From positions 160,001 to 224,000 of the forward strand of contig CAWZYM010000226.1 of the NCBI GenBank assembly GCA_963966185.1: DNA of 64,000 bases, written 5' to 3'. The first letter of the stretch is position 1, and each line of letters starts with the position of its first letter. The translations under genes and the position numbers were made by a program. This stretch comes from Rhabditoides inermis (Eukaryota > Nematoda > Chromadorea > Rhabditida > Rhabditidae). The notes beneath the pieces are model-generated. The model did not search any database. It worked only from the letters and a program-made list of their open reading frames with translations, and had not been told where the DNA came from. Below are positions 18,667 to 33,477 of this stretch, one piece after another.

Positions 18667-19480
18667 GCGAGAACACTCTCTCTTGAGAAGCGAGAATATT
18701 CTCGCTTGAGAAGCGAGAATACTCTCGCTTGAGAAGCGAGAACACTCTCTCTCGAGAAGCGAGAATACTCTCGCTTGAGAAGCGAGAACACTCTCGCTTG
18801 AGAAGCGAGAATACTCTCGCTTGAGACTTGAGAAGCGAGAACACTCTCGCTTGAGAAGCGAGAACACTCTCACTTGAGAAGCGAGAACACTCTCTCGCTT
18901 GAGAAGCGAGAACACTTTCGCTTGAGAAGCGAGAATACTCTCGCTTGAGAAGCGAGAACACTCTCGCCTGAGAAGCGAGAACACTCTCGCTTGAGAAGCG
19001 AGAATACTCTCGCTTGAGAAGCGAGAATACTCTCGCTTGAGAAGCGAGAACACTCTCGCTTGGGAAGCGAGAACACTCTCGCTTGAGAAGCGAGAACATT
19101 CTCGCTTGAGAAGCGAGAACACTCTCGCTTGAGAAGCGAGAACACTCTCGCTTGAGACTTGAGAAGCGAGAACACTCTCTCTTGCGAAGCGAGAATATTC
19201 TCGCTTGAGAAGTGAGAACACTCTCGCTTGAGAAGCGAGAATACTCTCGCTTGAGAAGCGAGAATATTCTCGCTTGAGAAGCGGGAATACTCTCGCTTGA
19301 GAAGCGAGAACACTCTCGCTTGAGAAGCGAGAACACTCTCGCTTGAGAAGCGAGAACACTCTCGCTTGAGAAGTGAGAACATTCTCGCTTGAGAAGCGAG
19401 AACACTCTCGCTTGAGAAGCGAGAACACTCTCGGTTGAGAAGCGAGAAAACTCTCGCTTGAGACTTGAGAAGCGAGAACA

Positions 19481-22400
19481 CTCTCGCTTGAGAAGCGAGA
19501 ACACTCTATCTTGAGAAGCGAGAATATTCTCGCTTGAGAAGCGAGAATACTCTCGCTTGAGAAGCGAGAACACTCTCTCTTGAGAAGCGAGAATATTCTC
19601 GCTTGAGAAGCGAGAATACTCTCGCTTGAGAATCGAGAACACTCTCGCTTGAGAAGCGAGAATACTCTCGCTTGAGACTTGAGAAGCGAGAACACTCTCG
19701 CTTGAGAAGTGAGAACACTCTCGCTCAGGAAGAGAGAACACTCTCGCTTGAGAAGCGAGAACATTCTCGCTTGAGAAGCGAGAATACTCTTGCTTGAGAA
19801 GCGAGAACACTCTCGCTTGGGAAGCGAGAACACTCTCGCTTGAGAAGCGAGAACATTCTCGCTTGAGAAGCGAGAACACTCTCGCTTGAGAAGCGAGAAC
19901 ACTCTCGCTTGATAAGCGAGAATACTCTCGCTTGAGACTTGAGAAGCGAGAACACTTTCTCTTGAGAAGCGAGAACACTCTATCTTGAGAAGCGAGAATA
20001 TTCTCGCTTGAGAAGCGAGAATACTCTCGCTTGAGAAGCGAGAACACTCTCTCTTGAGAAGCGAGAATATTCTCGCTTGAGAAGCGAGAATACTCTCCCT
20101 TGAGAATCGAGAACACTCTCGCTTGAGAAGCGAGAATACTCTCGCTTGAGACTTGAGAAGCGAGAACACTCTCGCTTGAGAAGCGAGAACACTCTCACTT
20201 GAGAAGCGAGAACACTCTCTCGCTTGAGAAGCGAGAACACTCTCGCTTGAGAAGCGAGAATACTCTCGCTTGAGAAGCGAGAACACTCTCGCCTGAGAAG
20301 CGAGAACACTCTCGCTTGAGAAGCGAGAATACTCTCGCTTGAGAAGCGAGAATATTCTCGCTTGAGAAGCGAGAATACTCTCGCTTGAGAAGCGAGAACA
20401 CTCTCGCTTGGGAAGCGAGAACACTCTCGCTTGAGAAGCGAGAACATTCTCGCTTGAGAAGCGAGAACACTCTCGCTTGAGAAGCGAGAACACTCTCGCT
20501 TGAGAAGCGAGAACACTCTCTCTTGCGAAGCGAGAATATTCTCGCTTGAGAAGTGAGAACACTCTCGCTTGAGAAGCGAGAATACTCTCGCTTGAGAAGC
20601 GAGAATATTCTCGCTTGAGAAGCGGGAATACTCTCGCTTGAGAAGCGAGAACACTCTCTCGCTTGAGAAGCGAGAACACTTTCGCTTGAGAAGCGAGAAT
20701 ACTCTCGCTTGAGAAGCGAGAACACTCTCGCCTGAGAAGCGAGAACACTCTCGCTTGAGAAGCGAGAATACTCTCGCTTGAGAAGCGAGAATACTCTCGC
20801 TTGAGAAGCGAGAACACTCTCGCTTGGGAAGCGAGAACACTCTCGCTTGAGAAGCGAGAACATTCTCGCTTGAGAAGCGAGAACACTCTCGCTTGAGAAG
20901 CGAGAACACTCTCGCTTGAGACTTGAGAAGCGAGAACACTCTCTCTTGCGAAGGGAGAATATTCTCGCTTGAGAAGCGAGAATACTCTCGCTTGAGAAGC
21001 GAGAATACTCTCGCTTGAGAAGCGAGAACACTCTCTCTTGAGAAGCGAGAATATTCTCGCTTGAGAAGCGGGAATACTCTCGCTTGAGAAGCGAGAACAC
21101 TCTCGCTTGAGAAGCGAGAACACTCTCGCTTGAGAAGCGAGAACACTCTCGCTTGAGAAGCGAGAACACTCTCGCTTGAGAAGCGAGAACACTCTCGCTT
21201 GAGAAGCGAGAATACTCTCGCTTGAGACTTGAGAAGCGAGAACACTCTCGCTTGAGAAGTGAGAACACTCTCGCTCAGGAAGAGAGAACACTCTCGCTTG
21301 AGAAGCGAGAACACTCTCGCTTGAGAAGCGAGAATACTCTCGCTTGAGAAGCGAGAACACTCTCGCTTGAGAAGCGAGAACACTCTCGCTTGAGAAGCGA
21401 GAACACTCTCGCTTGAGAAGCGAGAATACTCTCGCTTGAGACTTGAGAAGCGAGAACACTCTCGCTTGAGAAGTGAGAACACTCTCGCTCAGGAAGAGAG
21501 AACACTCTCGCTTGAGAAGCGAGAACATTCTCGCTTGAGAAGCGAGAATGTTATTCTCGCTTGAGAAGCGAGAATACTCTCGCTTGAGAAGCGAGAACAC
21601 TCTCTCTTGAGAAGCGAGAATATTCTCGCTTGAGAAGCGAGAATACTCTCGCTTGAGAATCGAGAACACTCTCGCTTGAGAAGCGAGAATACTCTCGCTT
21701 GAGACTTGAGAAGCGAGAACACTCTCGCTTGAGAAGCGAGAACACTCTCGCTTGAGAAGCGAGAACATTCTCGCTTGAGAAGCGAGAACACTCTCGCTTG
21801 AGAAGCGAGAACACTCTCGCTTGAGAAGCGAGAACACTCTCTCTTGCGAAGCGAGAATATTCTCGCTTGAGAAGTGAGAACACTCTCGCTTGAGAAGCGA
21901 GAATACTCTCGCTTGAGAAGCGAGAATATTCTCGCTTGAGAAGCGGGAATACTCTCGCTTGAGAAGCGAGAACACTCTCGCTTGAGAAGCGAGAACACTC
22001 TCGCTTGAGAAGCGAGAACACTCTCGCTTGAGAAGTGAGAACATTCTCGCTTGAGAAGCGAGAACACTCTCGCTTGAGAAGCGAGAACACTCTCGGTTGA
22101 GAAGCGAGAAAACTCTCGCTTGAGACTTGAGAAGCGAGAACACTCTCGCTTGAGAAGCGAGAACACTCTATCTTGAGAAGCGAGAATATTCTCGCTTGAG
22201 AAGCGAGAATACTCTCGCTTGAGAAGCGAGAACACTCTCTCTTGAGAAGCGAGAATATTCTCGCTTGAGAAGCGAGAATACTCTCGCTTGAGAATCGAGA
22301 ACACTCTCGCTTGAGAAGCGAGAATACTCTCGCTTGAGACTTGAGAAGCGAGAACACTCTCGCTTGAGAAGTGAGAACACTCTCGCTCAGGAAGAGAGAA

Positions 22401-24782
22401 CACTCTCGCTTGAGAAGCGAGAACATTCTCGCTTGAGAAGCGAGAATACTCTTGCTTGAGAAGCGAGAACACTCTCGCTTGGGAAGCGAGAACACTCTCG
22501 CTTGAGAAGCGAGAACATTCTCGCTTGAGAAGCGAGAACACTCTCGCTTGAGAAGCGAGAACACTCTCGCTTGATAAGCGAGAATACTCTCGCTTGAGAC
22601 TTGAGAAGCGAGAACACTTTCTCTTGAGAAGCGAGAACACTCTATCTTGAGAAGCGAGAATATTCTCGCTTGAGAAGCGAGAACACTCTCTCTTGAGAAG
22701 CGAGAATATTCTCGCTTGAGAAGCGAGAATACTCTCCCTTGAGAATCGAGAACACTCTCGCTTGAGAAGCGAGAATACTCTCGCTTGAGACTTGAGAAGC
22801 GAGAACACTCTCGCTTGAGAAGCGAGAACACTCTCACTTGAGAAGCGAGAACACTCTCTCGCTTGAGAAGCGAGAACACTCTCGCTTGAGAAGCGAGAAT
22901 ACTCTCGCTTGAGAAGCGAGAACACTCTCGCCTGAGAAGCGAGAACACTCTCGCTTGAGAAGCGAGAATACTCTCGCTTGAGAAGCGAGAATATTCTCGC
23001 TTGAGAAGCGAGAATACTCTCGCTTGAGAAGCGAGAACACTCTCGCTTGGGAAGCGAGAACACTCTCGCTTGAGAAGCGAGAACATTCTCGCTTGAGAAG
23101 CGAGAACACTCTCGCTTGAGAAGCGAGAACACTCTCGCTTGAGAAGCGAGAACACTCTCTCTTGCGAAGCGAGAATATTCTCGCTTGAGAAGTGAGAACA
23201 CTCTCGCTTGAGAAGCGAGAATACTCTCGCTTGAGAAGCGAGAATATTCTCGCTTGAGAAGCGGGAATACTCTCGCTTGAGAAGCGAGAACACTCTCTCG
23301 CTTGAGAAGCGAGAACACTTTCGCTTGAGAAGCGAGAATACTCTCGCTTGAGAAGCGAGAACACTCTCGCCTGAGAAGCGAGAACACTCTCGCTTGAGAA
23401 GCGAGAATACTCTCGCTTGAGAAGCGAGAATACTCTCGCTTGAGAAGCGAGAACACTCTCGCTTGGGAAGCGAGAACACTCTCGCTTGAGAAGCGAGAAC
23501 ATTCTCGCTTGAGAAGCGAGAACACTCTCGCTTGAGAAGCGAGAACACTCTCGCTTGAGACTTGAGAAGCGAGAACACTCTCTCTTGCGAAGGGAGAATA
23601 TTCTCGCTTGAGAAGCGAGAATACTCTCGCTTGAGAAGCGAGAATACTCTCGCTTGAGATCCGAGAACACTCTCTCTTGAGAAGCGAGAATATTCTCGCT
23701 TGAGAAGCGGGAATACTCTCGCTTGAGAAGCGAGAACACTCTCGCTTGAGAAGCGAGAACACTCTCGCTTGAGAAGCGAGAACACTCTCGCTTGAGAAGC
23801 GAGAACACTCTCGCTTGAGAAGCGAGAACACTCTCGCTTGAGAAGCGAGAATACTCTCGCTTGAGACTTGAGAAGCGAGAACACTCTCGCTTGAGAAGTG
23901 AGAACACTCTCGCTCAGGAAGAGAGAACACTCTCGCTTGAGAAGCGAGAACACTCTCGCTTGAGAAGCGAGAATACTCTCGCTTGAGAAGCGAGAACACT
24001 CTCGCTTGAGAAGCGAGAACACTCTCGCTTGAGAAGCGAGAACACTCTCGCTTGAGAAGCGAGAATACTCTCGCTTGAGACTTGAGAAGCGAGAACACTC
24101 TCGCTTGAGAAGTGAGAACACTCTCGCTCAGGAAGAGAGAACACTCTCGCTTGAGAAGCGAGAACATTCTCGCTTGAGAAGCGAGAATGTTATTCTCGCT
24201 TGAGAAGCGAGAATACTCTCGCTTGAGAAGCGAGAACACTCTCTCTTGAGAAGCGAGAATATTCTCGCTTGAGAAGCGAGAATACTCTCGCTTGAGAATC
24301 GAGAACACTCTCGCTTGAGAAGCGAGAATACTCTCGCTTGAGACTTGAGAAGCGAGAACACTCTCGCTTGAGAAGCGAGAACACTCTCGCTTGAGAAGCG
24401 AGAACATTCTCGCTTGAGAAGCGAGAACACTCTCGCTTGAGAAGCGAGAACACTCTCGCTTGAGAAGCGAGAACACTCTCTCTTGCGAAGCGAGAATATT
24501 CTCGCTTGAGAAGTGAGAACACTCTCGCTTGAGAAGCGAGAATACTCTCGCTTGAGAAGCGAGAATATTCTCGCTTGAGAAGCGGGAATACTCTCGCTTG
24601 AGAAGCGAGAACACTCTCGCTTGAGAAGCGAGAACACTCTCGCTTGAGAAGCGAGAACACTCTCGCTTGAGAAGTGAGAACATTCTCGCTTGAGAAGCGA
24701 GAACACTCTCGCTTGAGAAGCGAGAACACTCTCGGTTGAGAAGCGAGAAAACTCTCGCTTGAGACTTGAGAAGCGAGAACAC
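19481..24782. repeat. Higher-order repeat block, period about 2.64-2.66 kb
   Basis: A distinctive variant order recurs with offset 2,662 (19481 to 22143) and then 2,639 (22143 to 24782; also 20195 to 22834 and 21275 to 23914). Copies are nearly identical over their full length. Confidence 0.8.
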
Positions 24783-26228
24783 TCTCGCTTGAGAAGCGAG
24801 AACACTCTATCTTGAGAAGCGAGAATATTCTCGCTTGAGAAGCGAGAATACTCTCGCTTGAGAAGCGAGAACACTCTCTCTTGAGAAGCGAGAATATTCT
24901 CGCTTGAGAAGCGAGAATACTCTCGCTTGAGAATCGAGAACACTCTCGCTTGAGAAGCGAGAATACTCTCGCTTGAGACTTGAGAAGCGAGAACACTCTC
25001 GCTTGAGAAGTGAGAACACTCTCGCTCAGGAAGAGAGAACACTCTCGCTTGAGAAGCGAGAACACTCTCGCTTGAGAAGCGAGAATACTCTTGCTTGACA
25101 AGCGAGAACACTCTCGCTTGGGAAGCGAGAACACTCTCGCTTGAGAAGCGAGAACATTCTCGCTTGAGAAGCGAGAACACTCTCGCTTGAGAAGCGAGAA
25201 CACTCTCGCTTGATAAGCGAGAATACTCTCGCTTGAGACTTGAGAAGCGAGAACACTTTCTCTTGAGAAGCGAGAACACTCTATCTTGAGAAGCGAGAAT
25301 ATTCTCGCTTGAGAAGCGAGAATACTCTCGCTTGAGAAGCGAGAACACTCTCTCTTGAGAAGCGAGAATATTCTCGCTTGAGAAGCGAGAATACTCTCCC
25401 TTGAGAATCGAGAACACTCTCGCTTGAGAAGCGAGAATACTCTCGCTTGAGACTTGAGAAGCGAGAACACTCTCGCTTGAGAAGCGAGAACACTCTCACT
25501 TGAGAAGCGAGAACACTCTCTCGCTTGAGAAGCGAGAACACTCTCGCTTGAGAAGCGAGAATACTCTCGCTTGAGAAGCGAGAATATTCTCGCTTGAGAA
25601 GCGAGAATACTCTCCCTTGAGAATCGAGAACACTCTCGCTTGAGAAGCGAGAATACTCTCGCTTGAGACTTGAGAAGCGAGAACACTCTCGCTTGAGAAG
25701 CGAGAACACTCTCGCCTGAGAAGCGAGAACACTCTCGCTTGAGAAGCGAGAATACTCTCGCTTGAGAAGCGAGAATATTCTCGCTTGAGAAGCGAGAATA
25801 CTCTCGCTTGAGAAGCGAGAACACTCTCGCTTGGGAAGCGAGAACACTCTCGCTTGAGAAGCGAGAACATTCTCGCTTGAGAAGCGAGAACACTCTCGCT
25901 TGAGAAGCGAGAACACTCTCGCTTGAGAAGCGAGAACACTCTCTCTTGCGAAGCGAGAATATTCTCGCTTGAGAAGTGAGAACACTCTCGCTTGAGAAGC
26001 GAGAATACTCTCGCTTGAGAAGCGAGAATATTCTCGCTTGAGAAGCGGGAATACTCTCGCTTGAGAAGCGAGAACACTCTCGCTTGAGAAGCGAGAACAC
26101 TCTCGCTTGAGAAGCGAGAACACTCTCGCTTGAGAAGCGAGAACACTCTCGCTTGAAAGGCGAGAATACTCTCGCTTGAGACTTGAGAAGCGAGAACACT
26201 CTCGCTTGAGAAGTGAGAACACTCTCGC

Positions 26229-29200
26229 TCAGGAAGAGAGAACACTCTCGCTTGAGAAGCGAGAACACTCTCGCTTGAGAAGCGAGAATACTCTCGCTTG
26301 AGAAGTGAGAACAATCTCGCTCAGGAAGAGAGAACACTCTCGCTTGAGAAGCGAGAACACTCTCGCTTGAGAAGCGAGAATACTCTCGCTTGAGAAGCGA
26401 GAACACTCTCGCTTGAGAAGTGAGAACAATCTCGCTTGAGAAGCGAGAACACTCTCGCTTGAGAAGCGAGAACACTCTCGCTTGAGAAGCGAGAAAACTC
26501 TCGCTTGAGATGTGAAGCGAGAACACTCTCGCTTGAGAAGCGAGAACACTCTATCTTGAGAAGCGAGAATATTCTCGCTTGAGAAGCGAGAATACTCTCG
26601 CTTGAGAAGCGAGAACACTCTCTCTTGAGAAGCGAGAATATTCTCGCTTGAGAACCGAGAATACTCTCGCTTGAGAATCGAGAACACTCTCGCTTGAGAA
26701 GCGAGAATACTCTCGCTTGAGACTTGAGAAGCGAGAAAATTCTCGCTTGAGAACCGAGAATACTCTCGCTTGAGAATCGAGAACACTCTCGCTTGAGAAG
26801 CGAGAATACTCTCGCTTGAGAAGCGAGAACACTCTCGCTTGGGAAGCGAGAACACTCTCGCTTGAGAAGCGAGAACACTCTCGCTTGAGAAGCGAGAACA
26901 CTCTCGCTTGAGAAGCGAGAACACTCTCGCTTGAGAAGCGAGAACACTCTCGCTTGAGAAGCGAGAACACTCTCGCTTGAGAAGCGAGAATACTCTCGCT
27001 TGAGACTTGAGAAGCGAGAACACTCTCGCTTGAGAAGTGAGAACACTCTCGCTCAGGAAGAGAGAACACTCTCGCTTGAGAAGCGAGAACACTCTCGCTT
27101 GAGAAGCGAGAATACTCTCGCTTGAGAAGCGAGAACACTCTCGCTTGAGAAGCGAGAACACTCTCGCTTGAGAAGCGAGAACACTCTCGCTTGAGAAGCG
27201 AGAATACTCTCGCTTGAGACTTGAGAAGCGAGAACACTCTCGCTTGAGAAGTGAGAACACTCTCGCTCAGGAAGAGAGAACACTCTCGCTTGAGAAGCGA
27301 GAACATTCTCGCTTGAGAAGCGAGAATGTTATTCTCGCTTGAGAAGCGAGAACACTCTCTCTTGAGAAGCGAGAATATTCTCGCTTGAGAAGCGAGAATA
27401 CTCTCGCTTGAGAATCGAGAACACTCTCGCTTGAGAAGCGAGAATACTCTCGCTTGAGACTTGAGAAGCGAGAACACTCTCGCTTGAGAAGCGAGAACAC
27501 TCTCGCTTGAGAAGCGAGAACATTCTCGCTTGAGAAGCGAGAACACTCTCGCTTGAGAAGCGAGAACACTCTCGCTTGAGAAGCGAGAACACTATCTCTT
27601 GCGAAGCGAGAATATTCTCGCTTGAGAAGTGAGAACACTCTCGCTTGAGAAGCGAGAATACTCTCGCTTGAGAAGCGAGAATATTCTCGCTTGAGAAGCG
27701 GGAATACTCTCGCTTGAGAAGCGAGAACACTCTCGCTTGAGAAGCGAGAACACTCTCGCTTGAGAAGCGAGAACACTCTCGCTTGAGAAGTGAGAACATT
27801 CTCGCTTGAGAAGCGAGAACACTCTCGCTTGAGAAGCGAGAACACTCTCGGTTGAGAAGCGAGAAAACTCTCGCTTGAGACTTGAGAAGCGAGAACACTC
27901 TCGCTTGAGAAGCGAGAACACTCTATCTTGAGAAGCGAGAATATTCTCGCTTGAGAAGCGAGAATACTCTCGCTTGAGAAGCGAGAACACTCTTTCTTGA
28001 GAAGCGAGAATATTCTCGCTTGAGAAGCGAGAATACTCTCGCTTGAGAATCGAGAACACTCTCGCTTGAGAAGCGAGAATACTCTCGCTTGAGACTTGAG
28101 AAGCGAGAACACTCTCGCTTGAGAAGTGAGAACACTCTCGCTCAGGAAGAGAGAACACTCTCGCTTGAGAAGCGAGAACACTCTCGCTTGAGAAGCGAGA
28201 ATACTCTTGCTTGACAAGCGAGAACACTCTCGCTTGGGAAGCGAGAACACTCTCGCTTGAGAAGCGAGAACATTCTCGCTTGAGAAGCGAGAACACTCTC
28301 GCTTGAGAAGCGAGAATACTCTCGCTTGAGAAGCGAGAATATTCTCGCTTGAGAAGCGAGAATACTCTCGCTTGAGAAGCGAGAACACTCTCGCTTGGGA
28401 AGCGAGAACACTCTCGCTTGAGAAGCGAGAACATTCTCGCTTGAGAAGCGAGAACACTCTCGCTTGAGAAGCGAGAACACTCTCGCTTGAGAAGCGAGAA
28501 CACTCTCTCTTGCGAAGCGAGAATATTCTCGCTTGAGAAGTGAGAACACTCTCGCTTGAGAAGCGAGAATACTCTCGCTTGAGAAGCGAGAATATTCTCG
28601 CTTGAGAAGCGGGAATACTCTCGCTTGAGAAGCGAGAACACTCTCGCTTGAGAAGCGAGAACACTCTCGCTTGAGAAGCGAGAACACTCTCGCTTGAGAA
28701 GCGAGAACACTCTCGCTTGAAAGGCGAGAATACTCTCGCTTGAGACTTGAGAAGCGAGAACACTCTCGCTTGAGAAGTGAGAACACTCTCGCTCAGGAAG
28801 AGAGAACACTCTCGCTTGAGAAGCGAGAACACTCTCGCTTGAGAAGCGAGAATACTCTCGCTTGAGAAGTGAGAACAATCTCGCTCAGGAAGAGAGAACA
28901 CTCTCGCTTGAGAAGCGAGAACACTCTCGCTTGAGAAGCGAGAATACTCTCGCTTGAGAAGCGAGAACACTCTCGCTTGAGAAGTGAGAACAATCTCGCT
29001 TGAGAAGCGAGAACACTCTCGCTTGAGAAGCGAGAACACTCTCGCTTGAGAAGCGAGAAAACTCTCGCTTGAGATGTGAAGCGAGAACACTCTCGCTTGA
29101 GAAGCGAGAACACTCTATCTTGAGAAGCGAGAATATTCTCGCTTGAGAAGCGAGAATACTCTCGCTTGAGAAGCGAGAACACTCTCTCTTGAGAAGCGAG

Positions 29201-30706
29201 AATATTCTCGCTTGAGAACCGAGAATACTCTCGCTTGAGAATCGAGAACACTCTCGCTTGAGAAGCGAGAATACTCTCGCTTGAGACTTGAGAAGCGAGA
29301 AAATTCTCGCTTGAGAACCGAGAATACTCTCGCTTGAGAATCGAGAACACTCTCGCTTGAGAAGCGAGAATACTCTCGCTTGAGAAGCGAGAACACTCTC
29401 GCTTGGGAAGCGAGAACACTCTCGCTTGAGAAGCGAGAACACTCTCGCTTGAGAAGCGAGAACACTCTCGCTTGAGAAGCGAGAACACTCTCGCTTGAGA
29501 AGCGAGAACACTCTCGCTTGAGAAGCGAGAACACTCTCGCTTGAGAAGCGAGAATACTCTCGCTTGAGACTTGAGAAGCGAGAACACTCTCGCTTGAGAA
29601 GTGAGAACACTCTCGCTCAGGAAGAGAGAACACTCTCGCTTGAGAAGCGAGAACACTCTCGCTTGAGAAGCGAGAATACTCTCGCTTGAGAAGCGAGAAC
29701 ACTCTCGCTTGAGAAGCGAGAACACTCTCGCTTGAGAAGCGAGAACACTCTCGCTTGAGAAGCGAGAATACTCTCGCTTGAGACTTGAGAAGCGAGAACA
29801 CTCTCGCTTGAGAAGTGAGAACACTCTCGCTCAGGAAGAGAGAACACTCTCGCTTGAGAAGCGAGAACATTCTCGCTTGAGAAGCGAGAATGTTATTCTC
29901 GCTTGAGAAGCGAGAACACTCTCTCTTGAGAAGCGAGAATATTCTCGCTTGAGAAGCGAGAATACTCTCGCTTGAGAATCGAGAACACTCTCGCTTGAGA
30001 AGCGAGAATACTCTCGCTTGAGACTTGAGAAGCGAGAACACTCTCGCTTGAGAAGCGAGAACACTCTCGCTTGAGAAGCGAGAACATTCTCGCTTGAGAA
30101 GCGAGAACACTCTCGCTTGAGAAGCGAGAACACTCTCGCTTGAGAAGCGAGAACACTATCTCTTGCGAAGCGAGAATATTCTCGCTTGAGAAGTGAGAAC
30201 ACTCTCGCTTGAGAAGCGAGAATACTCTCGCTTGAGAAGCGAGAATATTCTCGCTTGAGAAGCGGGAATACTCTCGCTTGAGAAGCGAGAACACTCTCGC
30301 TTGAGAAGCGAGAACACTCTCGCTTGAGAAGCGAGAACACTCTCGCTTGAGAAGTGAGAACATTCTCGCTTGAGAAGCGAGAACACTCTCGCTTGAGAAG
30401 CGAGAACACTCTCGGTTGAGAAGCGAGAAAACTCTCGCTTGAGACTTGAGAAGCGAGAACACTCTCGCTTGAGAAGCGAGAACACTCTATCTTGAGAAGC
30501 GAGAATATTCTCGCTTGAGAAGCGAGAATACTCTCGCTTGAGAAGCGAGAACACTCTTTCTTGAGAAGCGAGAATATTCTCGCTTGAGAAGCGAGAATAC
30601 TCTCGCTTGAGAATCGAGAACACTCTCGCTTGAGAAGCGAGAATACTCTCGCTTGAGACTTGAGAAGCGAGAACACTCTCGCTTGAGAAGTGAGAACACT
30701 CTCGCT
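26229..30706. repeat. Higher-order repeat block, period 2,564 bp
   Basis: The variant order at 26229-27546 recurs at 28793-30110 with constant offset 2,564, including the rare GAGATGTGAAGCG and GAATGTTATTCTCG variants. Confidence 0.8.
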
Positions 30707-33477
30707 CAGGAAGAGAGAACACTCTCGCTTGAGAAGCGAGAACACTCTCGCTTGAGAAGCGAGAATACTCTTGCTTGACAAGCGAGAACACTCTCGCTTG
30801 GGAAGCGAGAACACTCTCGCTTGAGAAGCGAGAACATTCTCGCTTGAGAAGCGAGAACACTCTCGCTTGAGAAGCGAGAACACTCTCGCTTGATAAGCGA
30901 GAATACTCTCGCTTGAGACTTGAGAAGCGAGAACACTTTCTCTTGAGAAGCGAGAACACTCTATCTTGAGAAGCGAGAATATTCTCGCTTGAGAAGCGAG
31001 AATACTCTCGCTTGAGAAGCGAGAACACTCTCTCTTGAGAAGCGAGAATATTCTCGCTTGAGAAGCGAGAATACTCTCCCTTGAGAAACGAGAACACTCT
31101 CGCTTGAGAAGCGAGAATACTCTCGCTTGAGACTTGAGAAGCGAGAACACTCTCGCTTGAGAAGCGAGAACACTCTCACTTGAGAAGCGAGAACACTCTC
31201 TCGCTTGAGAAGCGAGAACACTCTCGCTTGAGAAGCGAGAATACTCTCGCTTGAGAAGCGAGAATATTCTCGCTTGAGAAGCGAGAATACTCTCCCTTGA
31301 GAATCGAGAACACTCTCGCTTGAGAAGCGAGAATACTCTCGCTTGAGACTTGAGAAGCGAGAACACTCTCGCTTGAGAAGCGAGAACACTCTCGCCTGAG
31401 AAGCGAGAACACTCTCGCTTGAGAAGCGAGAATACTCTCGCTTGAGAAGCGAGAATATTCTCGCTTGAGAAGCGAGAATACTCTCGCTTGAGAAGCGAGA
31501 ACACTCTCGCTTGGGAAGCGAGAACACTCTCGCTTGAGAAGCGAGAACATTCTCGCTTAAGAAGCGAGAACACTCTCGCTTGAGAAGCGAGAACACTCTC
31601 GCTTGAGAAGCGAGAACACTCTCTCTTGCGAAGCGAGAATATTCTCGCTTGAGAAGTGAGAACACTCTCGCTTGAGAAGCGAGAATACTCTCGCTTGAGA
31701 AGCGAGAATATTCTCGCTTGAGAAGCGGGAATACTCTCGCTTGAGAAGCGAGAACACTCTCGCTTGAGAAGCGAGAACACTCTCGCTTGAGAAGCGAGAA
31801 CACTCTCGCTTGAGAAGCGAGAACACTCTCGCTTGAAAGGCGAGAATACTCTCGCTTGAGACTTGAGAAGCGAGAACACTCTCGCTTGAGAAGTGAGAAC
31901 ACTCTCGCTCAGGAAGAGAGAACACTCTCGCTTGAGAAGCGAGAACACTCTCGCTTGAGAAGCGAGAATACTCTCGCTTGAGAAGTGAGAACAATCTCGC
32001 TCAGGAAGAGAGAACACTCTCGCTTGAGAAGCGAGAACACTCTCGCTTGAGAAGCGAGAATACTCTCGCTTGAGAAGCGAGAACACTCTCGCTTGAGAAG
32101 TGAGAACAATCTCGCTTGAGAAGCGAGAACACTCTCGCTTGAGAAGCGAGAACACTCTCGCTTGAGAAGCGAGAAAACTCTCGCTTGAGATGTGAAGCGA
32201 GAACACTCTCGCTTGAGAAGCGAGAACACTCTATCTTGAGAAGCGAGAATATTCTCGCTTGAGAAGCGAGAATACTCTCGCTTGAGAAGCGAGAACACTC
32301 TCTCTTGAGAAGCGAGAATATTCTCGCTTGAGAACCGAGAATACTCTCGCTTGAGAATCGAGAACACTCTCGCTTGAGAAGCGAGAATACTCTCGCTTGA
32401 GACTTGAGAAGCGAGAATATTCTCGCTTGAGAACCGAGAATACTCTCGCTTGAGAATCGAGAACACTCTCGCTTGAGAAGCGAGAATACTCTCGCTTGAG
32501 AAGCGAGAACACTCTCGCTTGGGAAGCGAGAACACTCTCGCTTGAGAAGCGAGAACATTCTCGCTTGAGAAGCGAGAACACTCTCGCTTGAGAAGCGAGA
32601 ACATTCTCGCTTGAGAAGCGAGAACACTCTCGCTTGAGAAGCGAGAACACTCTCGCTTGAGACTTGAGAAGCGAGAACACTCTCTCTTGCGAAGCGAGAA
32701 TATTCTCGCTTGAGAAGCGAGAACACTCTCGCTTGAGAAGCGAGAACACTCTCGCTTGAGAAGCGAGAACACTCTCTCTTGAGAAGCGAGAATATTCTCG
32801 CTTGAGAAGCGGGAATACTCTCGCTTGAGAAGCGAGACAGTCTCGCTTGAGAAACGAGAACACTCTCGCTTGAGAAGCGAGAACACTCTCGCTTGAGAAA
32901 CGAGAACACTCTCGCTTGAGAAGCGAGAATACTCTCGCTTGAGACTTGAGAAGCGAGAACACTCTCGCTTGAGAAGTGAGAACACTCTCGTTCAGGAAGA
33001 GAGAACACTCTCGCTTGAGAAGCGAGAACACTCTCGCTTGAGAAGCGAGAATACTCTCGCTTGAGAAGCGAGAACACTCTCGCTTGAGAAGCGAGAACAC
33101 TCTCGCTTGAGAAGCGAGAATACTCTCGCTTGAGACTTGAGAAGCGAGAACACTCTCGCTTGAGAAGTGAGAACACTCTCGGCCAGGAAGAGAGAACACT
33201 CTCGCTTGAGAAGCGAGAACACTCTCGCTTGAGAAGCGAGAATACTCTTGCTTGAGAAGCGAGAACACTCTCGCTTGGGAAGCGAGATCGCTTGAGAAGC
33301 GAGAACATTCTCGCTTGAGAAGCGAGAACACTCTCGCTTGAGAAGCGAGAACATTCTCGCTTGAGAAGCGAGAACACTCTCGCTTGAGAAGCGAGAACAC
33401 TGTCGCTTGATAAGCGAGAATACTCTCGCTTGAGACTTGAGAAGCGAGAACACTTTTTCTTGAGAAGCGAGAACACT